Shown here: positions 36,746-46,098 of the stretch, one piece after another
Layout of the letters: each line of letters begins with the position of its first letter
Position numbering within the stretch: position 1 is the first letter of the stretch
From: WGAL01 sp964570865
GTDB taxonomy: Bacteria > Bacteroidota > Ignavibacteria > Ignavibacteriales > Melioribacteraceae
NCBI GenBank assembly: GCA_964570865.1
Contig: CAZMZM010000008.1
Coordinates: 1-58,850, forward strand
Direction: 5' to 3'
Length of the DNA: 58,850 bases
Notes under the pieces: model-generated
Told to the model about the DNA's origin: nothing
The model's input: only the letters and a program-made list of their open reading frames with translations
Database searches by the model: none
Program-made: the position numbers and the translations under genes

Positions 36746-37558
36746 TTAGCTCAAATCGTAAACTATCAATTCTATTTTTTCGGTAATTAACAGCAAATGA
36801 TTTTTATAGATAAAGAATGAATCGGGTGCATAATTATTTGCTTTACTGTTAAGAGTAATCTGAAAAATTTCATTCATATTATTTTTATCGATTATCTTAA
36901 AAATATTTTTCATTTTCCTATCTGCTATTCGCTGATGATAGTTAAACAAAACCGCATCATCCAATTCAATAAATTCAACATCGCGGACAATATCTTCCTG
37001 AGGATAAAATTTTGTAATAAATTTTTTAACAGCCGGCTCTTCGTAAAGTTTGTAGGTAAAATGATAATCCGAGTAGTCTTCCTCGCTTCTTGCAATTTCG
37101 CGAAGAGCGTTGATCGATTCGGCGTCGTTTCCCAAATCATCTAACAGTTCCCCTGTCTTGGCATCAACAGTGTAAAATTTCCTTCCTTCAAAAGTTTCGA
37201 GGTAACCGTAAATTTTTCCTTTGTAGTAAAACAGAAAAGTATATTCTTCAGATTCCCACAATATTTTCTGTTCTTCAATGGAATAGCCAAACAGTTGTTT
37301 ATGTCCCGGCATATCCGGCTTTGCGTACTTATGGAAAAAAATAATATCTTCCTTAACCGCTTCAATCCCTATCCAGTATTTTTCATCCAACTGCAAATTT
37401 TTGAAAATCGGGTTTCCCGAATGGACATCCAAACAATGAAAGAAAACTTCCTTCGAATCTGTTTCACGTGTTTCAATAATCAACTTGTCGTTTTCGGTTA
37501 ATAGAAGACGCCAAATATTATTACCGTCGCTAAATCTGTAATTCTCATTAATTTGCAT
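36746..37558 (-). CDS. DUF4905-like protein
   Basis: 270 residues, no signal peptide or membrane helix. Repeated beta-rich stretches with W and Y (GYSIEEQKILWESEEYTFLFYY, KGKIYGYLETFEG) suggest a small propeller-like or barrel fold. It resembles the DUF4905 family, whose role is unknown. It lies 2 bases after tryptophanase, so it is probably co-transcribed with it. Confidence 0.62.
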   Translation of the reverse strand: MQINENYRFSDGNNIWRLLLTENDKLIIETRETDSKEVFFHCLDVHSGNPIFKNLQLDEKYWIGIEAVKEDIIFFHKYAKPDMPGHKQLFGYSIEEQKILWESEEYTFLFYYKGKIYGYLETFEGRKFYTVDAKTGELLDDLGNDAESINALREIARSEEDYSDYHFTYKLYEEPAVKKFITKFYPQEDIVRDVEFIELDDAVLFNYHQRIADRKMKNIFKIIDKNNMNEIFQITLNSKANNYAPDSFFIYKNHLLLITEKIELIVYDLS

Positions 37559-37560
37559 AA

Positions 37561-38940
37561 TTACCTTTCTATTGGTTTAAATTTTGCAGTAAAGTGACGA
37601 AGCATCGGGGCTTCGTAAATAATTTCTAATCCAGTTAAGGTTTCTCGTTTATTATAGACTTCAATAATCACTTCCGCCAAATAATCTATATGGCTTTGAG
37701 TATATACACGTCTCGGAATTGCAAGACGTACAAGTTCCATGGGCGGTGCAATAAACTCGCCTGTGGTTTTATCCGTTTTTCCAAACATTACGGAACCTAT
37801 TTCGACGGCACGAACTCCTCCTTCAAGATAAAGAGCGGCAACTATCGATTGCCCGGGAAATTCATTCGGCGGAATCTGCGGAGTAAACCTCTTGGCATCA
37901 AGATAAATTGCATGGCCTCCGGGCGGTTCCAGTATTGGCACTCCGGCATCAATAAGTTTGTTTCCAAGATACTCTGTACTTTTAATTCTATATTGCAGAT
38001 AAGATTCCTGAAGCACTTCTTCCAATCCTTGAGCGATTGCTTCCAAATCCCGTCCGGCTAATCCGCCGTAAGTAGGAAATCCTTCCGTAACTATCAACAG
38101 ATTGCGTGCATTCATTGCAAGAACATCGTCATTCATTGCCAAAAATCCGCCGATGTTAACCAGAGCGTCTTTTTTTGCGCTCATTGTTGCTCCGTCGGCA
38201 TAAGAAAACATTTCCTGTGCTATTTCCTTTACCGATTTGTTTTCATATCCCTTTTCTCTCAGCTTAATAAAATAAGCGTTTTCGGCAAATCGGCATGCAT
38301 CCAAAAAGAGTGGTAAATTATATTTATCGCAAACCGAACGAACATCTTTAATATTCTGCATTGAAACCGGCTGCCCGCCGCCGGAATTATTAGTAACAGT
38401 TATCATTACAAGAGGAATATTTTCAGCACCTTTTTCAATAATAAATTTTTCCAGCGCCTCAACATCCATGTTTCCTTTAAAGTCCGCACGGATTTCGGGA
38501 TGTTTACCAACTTCCGTTAAAAAATCAAATGCTTCAGCTCCCGTAAACTCAATGTTAGCGCGGGTTGTATCGAAATGCGAATTGTTCGGGAAATACTTTC
38601 CGGGTCCGCCAAGTATTGAAAAAAGTATCTTTTCCGCAGCCCTTCCCTGATGAGTTGGAATAATAAATTTTTTACCGGTAATATCTTTTACTGTTTTTTC
38701 AAATCTAAAAAAAGATTTTGAGCCGGCATATGATTCATCGCCGTCCATAATTCCGGCCCATTGCTTGGCACTCATTGCCGAAGTGCCACTATCGGTTAGT
38801 AAATCGATAATTATATCTTTCGATTTAATCATGAACGGATTATAACCTGAATCAACAAGTATTTTTTCTCTCTCTTCACGGGTTGTAAAATTAATCGGCT
38901 CAACCGATTTAATTTTAAAAGGTTCAATAATAGTTCTCAT
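37561..38940 (-). CDS. tnaA: Tryptophanase
   Basis: 460 residues from ATG 38940 (upstream TTAGGCGATGAA). An upstream in-frame start at 39042 would add 34 non-conserved residues, so it is rejected. The PLP enzyme splits tryptophan into indole, pyruvate and ammonia. Motifs: IDLLTDSGTSAMSAKQWAG, TNNSGGGQPVSM, FLDACRFAENAYF, MSAKKDALVNIGG with the PLP lysine K257, and PTYGGLAGRDLEA. FDTT and AVEIG match tryptophanase rather than tyrosine phenol-lyase, which has the substrate-binding Arg in MERG. No TnaC-like leader was found. It diverges from the helicase gene. Confidence 0.9.
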   Translation of the reverse strand: MRTIIEPFKIKSVEPINFTTREEREKILVDSGYNPFMIKSKDIIIDLLTDSGTSAMSAKQWAGIMDGDESYAGSKSFFRFEKTVKDITGKKFIIPTHQGRAAEKILFSILGGPGKYFPNNSHFDTTRANIEFTGAEAFDFLTEVGKHPEIRADFKGNMDVEALEKFIIEKGAENIPLVMITVTNNSGGGQPVSMQNIKDVRSVCDKYNLPLFLDACRFAENAYFIKLREKGYENKSVKEIAQEMFSYADGATMSAKKDALVNIGGFLAMNDDVLAMNARNLLIVTEGFPTYGGLAGRDLEAIAQGLEEVLQESYLQYRIKSTEYLGNKLIDAGVPILEPPGGHAIYLDAKRFTPQIPPNEFPGQSIVAALYLEGGVRAVEIGSVMFGKTDKTTGEFIAPPMELVRLAIPRRVYTQSHIDYLAEVIIEVYNKRETLTGLEIIYEAPMLRHFTAKFKPIER

Positions 38941-39174
38941 TTCATCGCCTAATTTGTTTTGTTTTATATCTACAAATATATGTATTTGCGACAACTTATC
39001 GATAAGATTAGTGTGTCCGAATCGGATTGCTCCTTTTTTCAAAATTTATCACTTCCACAATAAAAATATATTCTTAATCATTATCATTAGTTATTTTGTT
39101 TATAACAGATTCTATTTGTAATTTGAAGAACTAAAATAATAGAATAATAAAAGAAGATTTAGATTCAGGAAATA

Positions 39175-40695
39175 ATGCTAAAAAAAATTATCGGGTTATT
39201 AAAAAAAAGAAACCTCCCCAAAAAAACAGACGACAAAAAACAAATTGAGAAAAAACAGAATACCGTTAAAAGTAAATCTGTTTCCGAAGAAAAGAAAATT
39301 GATAAAAACAGAGAGCGCCAAAGCCGACACAAAATCGGCAAAACAAAACCTAAGCCAAAAGCTAAACCTAAGTGGTCAACCAAAGATGTTCCGGTTCCCA
39401 AGGTTGAAGGAAAAGTAAGATTTTATGATTTCCCTTTGCCCAACAGTTTGCAGCATGCGGTTGCGGATTTAGGCTTCAAATACTGCACTCCGATTCAAGC
39501 GCAAATCTTAGAGCACACGCTTAAAGGTCGTGACGCAATTGGAAAAGCTCAGACAGGAACCGGGAAAACCGCCGCTTTTTTAATAACTTCAATTGTTAAA
39601 ATTATCAAACGTTCCAAAGAGCAAAAAAGGATTAAAGGTGCGCCCCATACTTTAATTATGGCTCCGACACGAGAACTTGTTTTACAAATTGAGCGGGATG
39701 CACTCGGACTTTCAAAACACAACAATCTAAATATAGTTGCTGTTTACGGCGGAGTAGATTATACAAAACAAATGAACAAAATAAAGGGAAAGTATATTGA
39801 TATTATGATTGCTACTCCCGGTCGTTTAGTTGATTACATGCAGAAAAAAATTGTTCACCTTGAGAATGTTGAAATTTTTGTGCTTGACGAGGCCGATAGA
39901 ATGCTGGATATGGGATTCATGCCCGATATCCGTAAAATCGAAAGAAAAACTCCCCGCAAGGAAGATAGGCAGACACTATTTTTCAGCGCTACATTCCCTG
40001 ATAATATTCGTTACATTGCCGATAACTGGACTGTTAATCCCGTAATAGTTGAGATAGACCAAGAGCATAAAGAAGCGAAAGAGATTAATCAGATTACTTA
40101 CATTGTTTCGGATGATGAAAAGTTTACTCTCCTTTACAATATGCTGAAAAAACAAGAATTTTCAAAAGTAATAGTTTTCTGCAACCGTAAAGATATTTCA
40201 CGAAAGGTTTACGACAAACTACAGCGTTACGGTTTTTCCGCTACATTACTTACCGGTGATGTTGACCAAAAGAGACGAACAAACCGTCTCGAAAACTTTA
40301 AGACGGGAAAAGTGAAAATACTTGTTGCAACGGATGTTGCCGGACGAGGAATTCATATAGAAAGCATCAGCCATGTGATAAACTTTAACCTCCCTGATGA
40401 TCCGGAGGATTACGTTCACAGAATCGGGAGAACCGGACGTGCGGGAGAATTGGGAACTTCGGTAAGTTTTGCTTCGGAAGGGGACTCATTTCAGATTCCC
40501 GCAATTGAAAAATATTTAGAGCATAAGCTGGAGTTAAGTTATCCTGACGATGATTTATTGGAAGAAATCCCACCTTTGCCCAAACGGGAAAAATCCGATC
40601 AATCAAATCATAACCGTGGGAAAAAGCGGTATTCGGGACAAAAAAAGAATTACGGCGGACAACGAAACAAAAGAGATGGAAAACCGAGGAAATAA
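39175..40695 (+). CDS. DEAD-box ATP-dependent RNA helicase
   Basis: 506 residues with all core motifs: AQTGTGKT (I), PTRELVLQ (Ia), ATPGRL, DEAD (II), SAT (III), VIFCNR (IV), LVATDVAGRGI (V) and HRIGRTGRAG (VI). The N-terminal 90 residues are highly lysine-rich and low-complexity, and the C-terminus is a basic RGG-like tail (KRYSGQKKNYGGQRNKR). Both suggest RNA tethering. Likely RhlE/DeaD-type, for ribosome assembly or cold-adapted RNA unwinding. Ribosome site AGGAAATAATG. Confidence 0.92.
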   Translation: MLKKIIGLLKKRNLPKKTDDKKQIEKKQNTVKSKSVSEEKKIDKNRERQSRHKIGKTKPKPKAKPKWSTKDVPVPKVEGKVRFYDFPLPNSLQHAVADLGFKYCTPIQAQILEHTLKGRDAIGKAQTGTGKTAAFLITSIVKIIKRSKEQKRIKGAPHTLIMAPTRELVLQIERDALGLSKHNNLNIVAVYGGVDYTKQMNKIKGKYIDIMIATPGRLVDYMQKKIVHLENVEIFVLDEADRMLDMGFMPDIRKIERKTPRKEDRQTLFFSATFPDNIRYIADNWTVNPVIVEIDQEHKEAKEINQITYIVSDDEKFTLLYNMLKKQEFSKVIVFCNRKDISRKVYDKLQRYGFSATLLTGDVDQKRRTNRLENFKTGKVKILVATDVAGRGIHIESISHVINFNLPDDPEDYVHRIGRTGRAGELGTSVSFASEGDSFQIPAIEKYLEHKLELSYPDDDLLEEIPPLPKREKSDQSNHNRGKKRYSGQKKNYGGQRNKRDGKPRK

Positions 40696-40802
40696 TTTCT
40701 CCGGTTATTTATATGCTAAACTCAAATCAGTTTTTCCGCAAAAAGAGCCAAACAGGGTGTGAAATAACAAATAAGTATTTTTTGCATAACTTCGTTTATT
40801 AA

Positions 40803-41033
40803 CTATTTGTATTCGATAATCTTAAATTTTGGCAATCTCCGTCTTTCGTCTTCCGTCATTTCCGAAACAGATTTGGTGTTACAATCGTGTGAAGCTCCTC
40901 CGCTTAAATCACAATGCCCCTCACCGCAGCAGCTCGAGCCATCTTTACGATAACCGGAAAAGTAAACCGCAACACCCATCAATAGTATGGCAATCGAAAA
41001 AACTCCCGCTAATGTTAATATATGTAAAATCAT
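40803..41033 (-). CDS. nqrM: NqrM-like Na+-NQR maturation protein
   Basis: 76 residues. One N-terminal membrane helix (about 5-26) is followed by a short cysteine cluster with C35, C36, C41 and C51. NqrM proteins (DUF539) are small, membrane-anchored, carry four cysteines, and are needed to insert iron into Na+-NQR. The cysteine spacing differs from the usual proteobacterial pattern, so assignment depends on size, topology and the neighbouring apbE-nqr genes. It lies about 220 bases downstream of apbE on the same strand. Confidence 0.6.
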   Translation of the reverse strand: MILHILTLAGVFSIAILLMGVAVYFSGYRKDGSSCCGEGHCDLSGGASHDCNTKSVSEMTEDERRRLPKFKIIEYK

Positions 41034-41251
41034 TTCATATTCCTTTTATTAAAAAACAGCTATTAAAAAATAAAGTAATTTTAATTGGGATGTTACATAT
41101 TATTTATTGTTAATCTTACAAAGATAACGTTCAAGGCGTTTCATTTTGTAAAAAATTAGAAAAAAGTAGAATTAACCTTGTAGAAGTTTCATTATTAACC
41201 GAAAGATGATTTCGGGAAAAGCTAAAAGGAAGTATTAAAAATAATATGGAA

Positions 41252-42265
41252 TTACTTATTGCCCAAAAGCTCTCGAAACAGTTCGTTCATCTTTACCTTA
41301 AACTTCCCGCTATCGCGAAGTATCATATAAACCGGTATGTTCAGCCTTTCGGCAAACTCGTAACCCTTTACAGGTCCTAGTACGTCAATCGCCGTTGCGT
41401 ATCCGTCGGCGGTCATGCACGAAGGGTCAATCACGGAAACGGAAGCAAGATTGTGCGTAATCGGTTTTCCGGTTTTTGGATTGATTGTGTGAGAGTACCT
41501 ATTACCTTGGTATTCAAAATAATTCAGGTAATCACCTGAAGTTGCGATAGACAAATCATTCATCTCGATTGAAATACTAAGCCCTTGTTCGTTCGGATTA
41601 ATCACTCCGACTCTCCAAAGTAAACTATCTGCTTTTCTCCCATGCGCTCTAAGCTCTCCGCCGATTTCTACCAAATAGTTTTCAATACCCTTTTCCTCTA
41701 AAAAATCGGAAACTTTATCTACTCCGTAACCTTTTGCAATTGACGACAAATCAAAATATATGTTACTTTTCCGTTTCTTAATCGCGGGAGGCGTTAGTCT
41801 CGTTTCAATCAAACCGAAGTTGACCAACTTTTTAGCGGAATCAATTTCGCTTTTGGTCGGTAATTTTCTGTCTCGTATTTCAGGACCGAATCCCCAAAGA
41901 TTTACAAGCGGCTCAATTGTCGGATCAAAGTAACCTCCGCTAACATCGGCAATATACTCCGCTTGTCTTAGTACAATTACAAAATCCTTCGAAACATCAA
42001 ACCAAGTTGTATCGCGGAATGAGTTAAATCGTGAAATTTCAGACGTAGGGATGTAGGTTGACATCTCATCATTAACCAACACTAACACAGAGTCGATTTT
42101 GACTTGTATCCAATCTTTATTCGGAACAGTAGTTTGATTGATATATTTTACAGAGTAGGTTGTTCCCATAGTTTTACCTTTGAGAACAACTTCATCCGGA
42201 ATATTTGTGTTACAAGAATAGAATACTATTGAAATAAATAGCAATAAGGAGAGATTTTTTTTCAA
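41252..42265 (-). CDS. apbE: FAD:protein FMN transferase (ApbE)
   Basis: 337 residues, lipoprotein (VFYSC lipobox). ApbE covalently attaches FMN to threonines of NqrB and NqrC on the outer face of the membrane, matching its predicted envelope location. Motifs: GKTMGTTYSVKY, FDLSSIAKGYGVD, SGDYLNYFEYQGNRYSHTI and the acidic metal site DVLG. It lies between the CBS gene and nqrM, 11 bases from the CBS gene, in a cluster with all NQR subunits, so its substrate is almost certainly this complex. Confidence 0.92.
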   Translation of the reverse strand: MKKNLSLLLFISIVFYSCNTNIPDEVVLKGKTMGTTYSVKYINQTTVPNKDWIQVKIDSVLVLVNDEMSTYIPTSEISRFNSFRDTTWFDVSKDFVIVLRQAEYIADVSGGYFDPTIEPLVNLWGFGPEIRDRKLPTKSEIDSAKKLVNFGLIETRLTPPAIKKRKSNIYFDLSSIAKGYGVDKVSDFLEEKGIENYLVEIGGELRAHGRKADSLLWRVGVINPNEQGLSISIEMNDLSIATSGDYLNYFEYQGNRYSHTINPKTGKPITHNLASVSVIDPSCMTADGYATAIDVLGPVKGYEFAERLNIPVYMILRDSGKFKVKMNELFRELLGNK

Positions 42266-42276
42266 CTATTTTTCCT

Positions 42277-42735
42277 TTATTTTCTCCATCTCCAATTGTT
42301 GTAATAATCCCAATTAAAGACGGCGTTAAGTTCTTCAAGCTCTTTTGTTTTTTCATTTAAGTTAGCTTTTACTACATCGCCGATTGAGAGTAAACCGATT
42401 ATTTCACCTTCTTTAACAATAAAGAGATGACGAAGTTTTTTACCAAGAAACTTATCCATTAATGTATAGATACTTTCATCGTGATTTGCAGTAATTAAGT
42501 CACCATGCATCAATTCACTAATTGGAGTTTTTTTGGAATAAAAAGAATCATCGGCAATATTGTGCAGTAAGTCCCTTTCCGTCCAAATACCGATAATATT
42601 ATCACCTTCCTTGATTGCAATACCACCGATATTATTTTCTATCATAAGTTTTACCGCATCGCTAATGAGTGTGTCAGGACTTACTGAAATGATTTCGGTC
42701 CCTTTTTCTTTTAACAGGTCTTCTGCTGTTCTCAT
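42277..42735 (-). CDS. CBS-domain protein
   Basis: 152 residues, two CBS domains (IISVSPDTLISDAVKLMIEN ... GIWTERDLLH and DLITANHDESIYTLMDKF ... GLLSIGDVV). They usually bind adenine nucleotides and act as energy sensors. It is encoded between nqrF and apbE, so a link to NQR function or energy state is possible but inferred. No effector domain is fused. It ends with a short positively charged tail. Confidence 0.85.
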   Translation of the reverse strand: MRTAEDLLKEKGTEIISVSPDTLISDAVKLMIENNIGGIAIKEGDNIIGIWTERDLLHNIADDSFYSKKTPISELMHGDLITANHDESIYTLMDKFLGKKLRHLFIVKEGEIIGLLSIGDVVKANLNEKTKELEELNAVFNWDYYNNWRWRK

Positions 42736-42823
42736 AATAACTCCATATTATTTATAAGTTTCAACTGTTTAAAACCTAAAAACATCTGAGGTTTAAAACG
42801 TATCAAATTTTTATTTATTTCTA

Positions 42824-44059
42824 TTAGCTGCCAAAATCATCAAATAAAATATTTTCCTTTTCAACTCCGAGTTCGTCAAGCATCTTAGTAACAGCGCTAA
42901 TCATAAGCGGCGGGCCGCAGAGGTAATACTCACAATCCTCCGGAGCCGGATGATCTTTGAGATAAGAATCATAAAGCACTTGATGTATAAACCCGACTTT
43001 GCCGTTCCAGTTATCTTCAGGCAAAGGTTCGGAAAGCGCCAGATACCATTTAAAATTAGGATGTTCTTCTTGAAGTTTATCAAATTCTTCCACATAAAAA
43101 GCTTCGCGTAAACTACGTGCGCCGTACCAGAACGACATCTTCCGCTTGGAATCAAGGCGTTTGAGTTGATCGAAAATATGGGAGCGCATCGGAGCCATTC
43201 CCGCGCCGCCGCCGATAAACACCATTTCGTTATCTGTTTCACGCGCAAAAAATTCTCCGTAAGGACCGGAAATAGTAACCTTATCGCCCTGCTTAAGGTT
43301 AAAAATGTAAGACGACATTTGTCCCGGAGGTACATCGGGCATACGCGGAGGAGGTGATGCTATACGCACATTAAGCATAATCATCCCTTTTTCGAGCGGG
43401 TAGTTTGCCATGGAGTAAGCGCGAACAATCGGTTCGTCAACTTTGGAAACATATCTCCAGAGATCGAATTTATCCCAATCGCCGCGATATTGTTCTTCAA
43501 TATCAAAGTCCTTGTAATAAACCGTATGAGCCGGAGCCTCTATCTGTATGTAGCCGCCGGCACGGAATTCCACATTTTCGCCTTCGGGCAAATCTAAAAT
43601 TAATTCTTTAATAAACGTAGCAACATTCCTGTTGGAGCGAACCGTGCATTCCCATTTTTTAATATCAAAAACTTCTGCCGGAATTTCCACTTTTAAGTTT
43701 TGCTTAACGGCAACCTGACACGATAAACGGTAACCTTCCTTAATCTGTTTGCGAGTTAGCTTTCCCTTCTCAGTCGGAAGCACATCTCCGCCTCCTTCTT
43801 TAACCACAAGCTTACACTCGCCGCAAGTACCTTGTCCACCGCATGCGGAGGGAACGTAAATCCCTTTATCGGCAAGTGCGAATAACAGCTTAGAACCAAC
43901 AGGAACTTTAACCGATTTTTCGGGATCGTCATTAATATTAATTTCAACTTCACCGGTTGAAACCAATTTTGATTTAGCAAATAAAATAATAACAACAAGA
44001 GCAATTACTATTATAATAAAAAGTAAAACTCCCAATAAAATTAAACTAATTCCTTCCAT
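42824..44059 (-). CDS. nqrF: Na+-translocating NADH:quinone reductase subunit F
   Basis: 411 residues. N-terminal membrane anchor (about 6-28), a plant-type [2Fe-2S] domain (SACGGQGTCGECKLVV and a later C in YRLSCQV), then FAD- and NADH-binding domains (VRAYSMANYP, GGGAGMAPMRS, YYLCGPPLM). It is the electron entry subunit: NADH to FAD to the iron-sulfur centre. Last of the contiguous nqrABCDEF operon; nqrE lies 9 bases upstream. Confidence 0.94.
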   Translation of the reverse strand: MEGISLILLGVLLFIIIVIALVVIILFAKSKLVSTGEVEININDDPEKSVKVPVGSKLLFALADKGIYVPSACGGQGTCGECKLVVKEGGGDVLPTEKGKLTRKQIKEGYRLSCQVAVKQNLKVEIPAEVFDIKKWECTVRSNRNVATFIKELILDLPEGENVEFRAGGYIQIEAPAHTVYYKDFDIEEQYRGDWDKFDLWRYVSKVDEPIVRAYSMANYPLEKGMIMLNVRIASPPPRMPDVPPGQMSSYIFNLKQGDKVTISGPYGEFFARETDNEMVFIGGGAGMAPMRSHIFDQLKRLDSKRKMSFWYGARSLREAFYVEEFDKLQEEHPNFKWYLALSEPLPEDNWNGKVGFIHQVLYDSYLKDHPAPEDCEYYLCGPPLMISAVTKMLDELGVEKENILFDDFGS

Positions 44060-44068
44060 TCATTTCCT

Positions 44069-44689
44069 CTAAAGTTGAATTCCAGAAAATAACATGAACG
44101 CCATCGCCATTAATCCGGCAGTTATAAATGTAAGCCCCAATCCTCTTAATGCTTTGGGAGGATTACTATATTTCAATCTTTCTCTGATTCCGGCTAAAGC
44201 TATAATTGCCAAAGCCCAACCGATACCTGAACCAAAACCGTAAACAACGCTTTCGCCGAATGTGTAATTACGTTCAACCATGAAAAGAGAACCGCCCATA
44301 ATTGCACAGTTAACCGTAATCAAAGGGAGAAAAATTCCTAATGCATTATAAAGACTCGGAACAAATTTATCTAAAAACATTTCCAGAATTTGAACTATTG
44401 CGGCAATTACGCCAATATATGTAATGTAACCTAAAAAGCTTAAATCAACTCCCGGAAGTCCTGCCCAAGAAAGAGCCCCCTCTTTAAGTACGTTAACATA
44501 AATCAGATTATTTACAGGAACAGTAATCACTTGCACAACAACAACCGCAATACCAAGTCCTATCGCTGTTTCCACCCTTTTCGACACGCCAAGGAATGTA
44601 CACATCCCGAGGAAAAAGGCGAGAGCCATATTTTCGATAAAAATCGATTTTACAAATAAACTCAAATAATGTTCAAACATATTAATCAA
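44069..44689 (-). CDS. nqrE: Na+-translocating NADH:quinone reductase subunit E
   Basis: 206 residues with six transmembrane helices, one of the two homologous integral subunits (NqrD/E) that bind iron between symmetric cysteines. Contains FLGMCTFLGVSKRVETAIGLG, GLPGVDLSFLGYITYIGVI and PLITVNCAIMGGSLFMVERNY, the diagnostic cysteines being C in GMCT and VNCA. Overlaps nqrD by 8 bases. Confidence 0.94.
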   Translation of the reverse strand: MINMFEHYLSLFVKSIFIENMALAFFLGMCTFLGVSKRVETAIGLGIAVVVVQVITVPVNNLIYVNVLKEGALSWAGLPGVDLSFLGYITYIGVIAAIVQILEMFLDKFVPSLYNALGIFLPLITVNCAIMGGSLFMVERNYTFGESVVYGFGSGIGWALAIIALAGIRERLKYSNPPKALRGLGLTFITAGLMAMAFMLFSGIQL

Positions 44690-45320
44690 CCTCTCTCTGT
44701 TCTGGTTTAAGAGTACGGATTACCCAAATAAGAAGACCAATTAAAAAGAATGCACTCGGAGGCATTAATAATAATCCGTTAGTTGTGTACCAACCGCCGT
44801 TTGAAACGGTAGGGAAAATTGTGATTCCGAATAAAGAACCGGAACCGAATAATTCTCTGAAAAATCCGACTGTAAGCAAAATAAAACTGTAGCCTAAACC
44901 GTTTCCGATTCCGTCAAGAAAACTTTCGACAGGAGGATTTTTTAATGCGTAGGCTTCAGCACGCCCCATAACTATACAGTTTGTAATAATCAAACCGACA
45001 TAAACCGAAAGTTGTTTGCTAATATCAAAAGCAAACGCACGAATTAGCTGATCGGCAATAATAACCAGGGAAGCAATTATCGTCATTTCCACTAAAATAC
45101 GAATACTGCTTGGGACATGCTTTCTAATTAAACTAACAAAAAAGTTGGAAAAAGCAGTAACCAGCGTAACTGCAAGAGCCATTACTACGGCTGTTTCCAT
45201 TTTGGAAGTTACCGCTAACGCAGAGCAAATTCCAAGAATCTGTAATGCAATCGGGTTATTCTTAAAAACCGGATCAAATAAAATTTCTTTATACGATAAT
45301 TTTTTACTCATGTGTTTCAC
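44682..45320 (-). CDS. nqrD: Na+-translocating NADH:quinone reductase subunit D
   Basis: 212 residues, six transmembrane helices, homologous to NqrE. Contains the cysteine motifs ILGICSALAVTSKMETA and GLIITNCIVMGRAEAYA. A short N-terminal stretch (FDPVFKNNPIALQ) is typical of NqrD. Overlaps nqrC by 17 bases and nqrE by 8, in line with coupled synthesis of the membrane core. Confidence 0.94.
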   Translation of the reverse strand: MKHMSKKLSYKEILFDPVFKNNPIALQILGICSALAVTSKMETAVVMALAVTLVTAFSNFFVSLIRKHVPSSIRILVEMTIIASLVIIADQLIRAFAFDISKQLSVYVGLIITNCIVMGRAEAYALKNPPVESFLDGIGNGLGYSFILLTVGFFRELFGSGSLFGITIFPTVSNGGWYTTNGLLLMPPSAFFLIGLLIWVIRTLKPEQREVD

Positions 45321-46098
45321 CTCTTAAATTAGTCAAGAAGTTCAAATATCCCTTTTTGCCAAGCCAAAAATGTACGAGATTATCAACGCCGCGCGTTGTT
45401 AAAGTAGCGCCGGAAAGTCCGTCAATAGTATATTTTGCTCTCGGTTCGTTTTTGCTCACCTTTCCTTTAATAACCTGTAAAATAGGATGTCCTAACGAAT
45501 CGTAGGCTTGTTTTCCGTTCCACAAAGCTCTCCATTTCGGGTTTTCAACCTCACCGCCAAGTCCGGGAGTTTCTCCCTGATCATAAAAAGTTAAACCTTT
45601 GACGGTGCGCAAGTCTTTATCCAATGCCAATAAGCCGTACATTGTTGACCACAAACCTTTACCGTAAATCGGCAATATGTACTCCGTGGTTTTTCCTTCC
45701 TTCTTTACGCAGTAAATAACCATGTACTTAGGCATTCTTTTAATTCCGGCAATATCCTCATCAGCGGGAATTGCTTCACCGTAAGTTTTACTGTCGGCAA
45801 GAGCTTTAATGTCAAAATTTTCGGGATTAAGTTCATTCGTATATTTATTTTCGGGAATAACCTTACCGGTTTTCAGCTCGATAATTTCGGGCTGAATATT
45901 TTTTTCGTAAACATTCTTAAAATCCGGGCTTTCGCTATCGAAACCGCCGACATCCAAAATATTACGAACCATATCTGCTTTTTTATTTTCAAGTTGGATC
46001 GGCTTTAATTCAACAGCGGCAGTCGAAACAAAAATAGAGGCGACAGCGCAAACTCCTAAAGCTACTCCAAGCGTTTTCTTTATACTATCAGACGACAT
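45304..46098 (-). CDS. nqrC: Na+-translocating NADH:quinone reductase subunit C
   Basis: 264 residues. N-terminal membrane helix then a periplasmic domain ending in the flavinylation motif DGLSGATLTTRG, with T234 the probable covalent FMN site added by ApbE. TPGLGGEVENPKW precedes it. The 5' end overlaps nqrB by 11 bases. Confidence 0.94.
   Translation of the reverse strand: MSSDSIKKTLGVALGVCAVASIFVSTAAVELKPIQLENKKADMVRNILDVGGFDSESPDFKNVYEKNIQPEIIELKTGKVIPENKYTNELNPENFDIKALADSKTYGEAIPADEDIAGIKRMPKYMVIYCVKKEGKTTEYILPIYGKGLWSTMYGLLALDKDLRTVKGLTFYDQGETPGLGGEVENPKWRALWNGKQAYDSLGHPILQVIKGKVSKNEPRAKYTIDGLSGATLTTRGVDNLVHFWLGKKGYLNFLTNLRGETHE

Noticed and set aside
38941..39042. N-terminal extension of tryptophanase
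   Set aside because: The 34 residues have no counterpart in tryptophanases, and ATG 38940 has an upstream AGG and a conserved start (IIEPFKIKSVEPIN).
42767..42799. Terminator hairpin between nqrF and the CBS gene
   Set aside because: GTTTAAAAC occurs twice in the same orientation, so pairing is imperfect, and no clean T tract follows.
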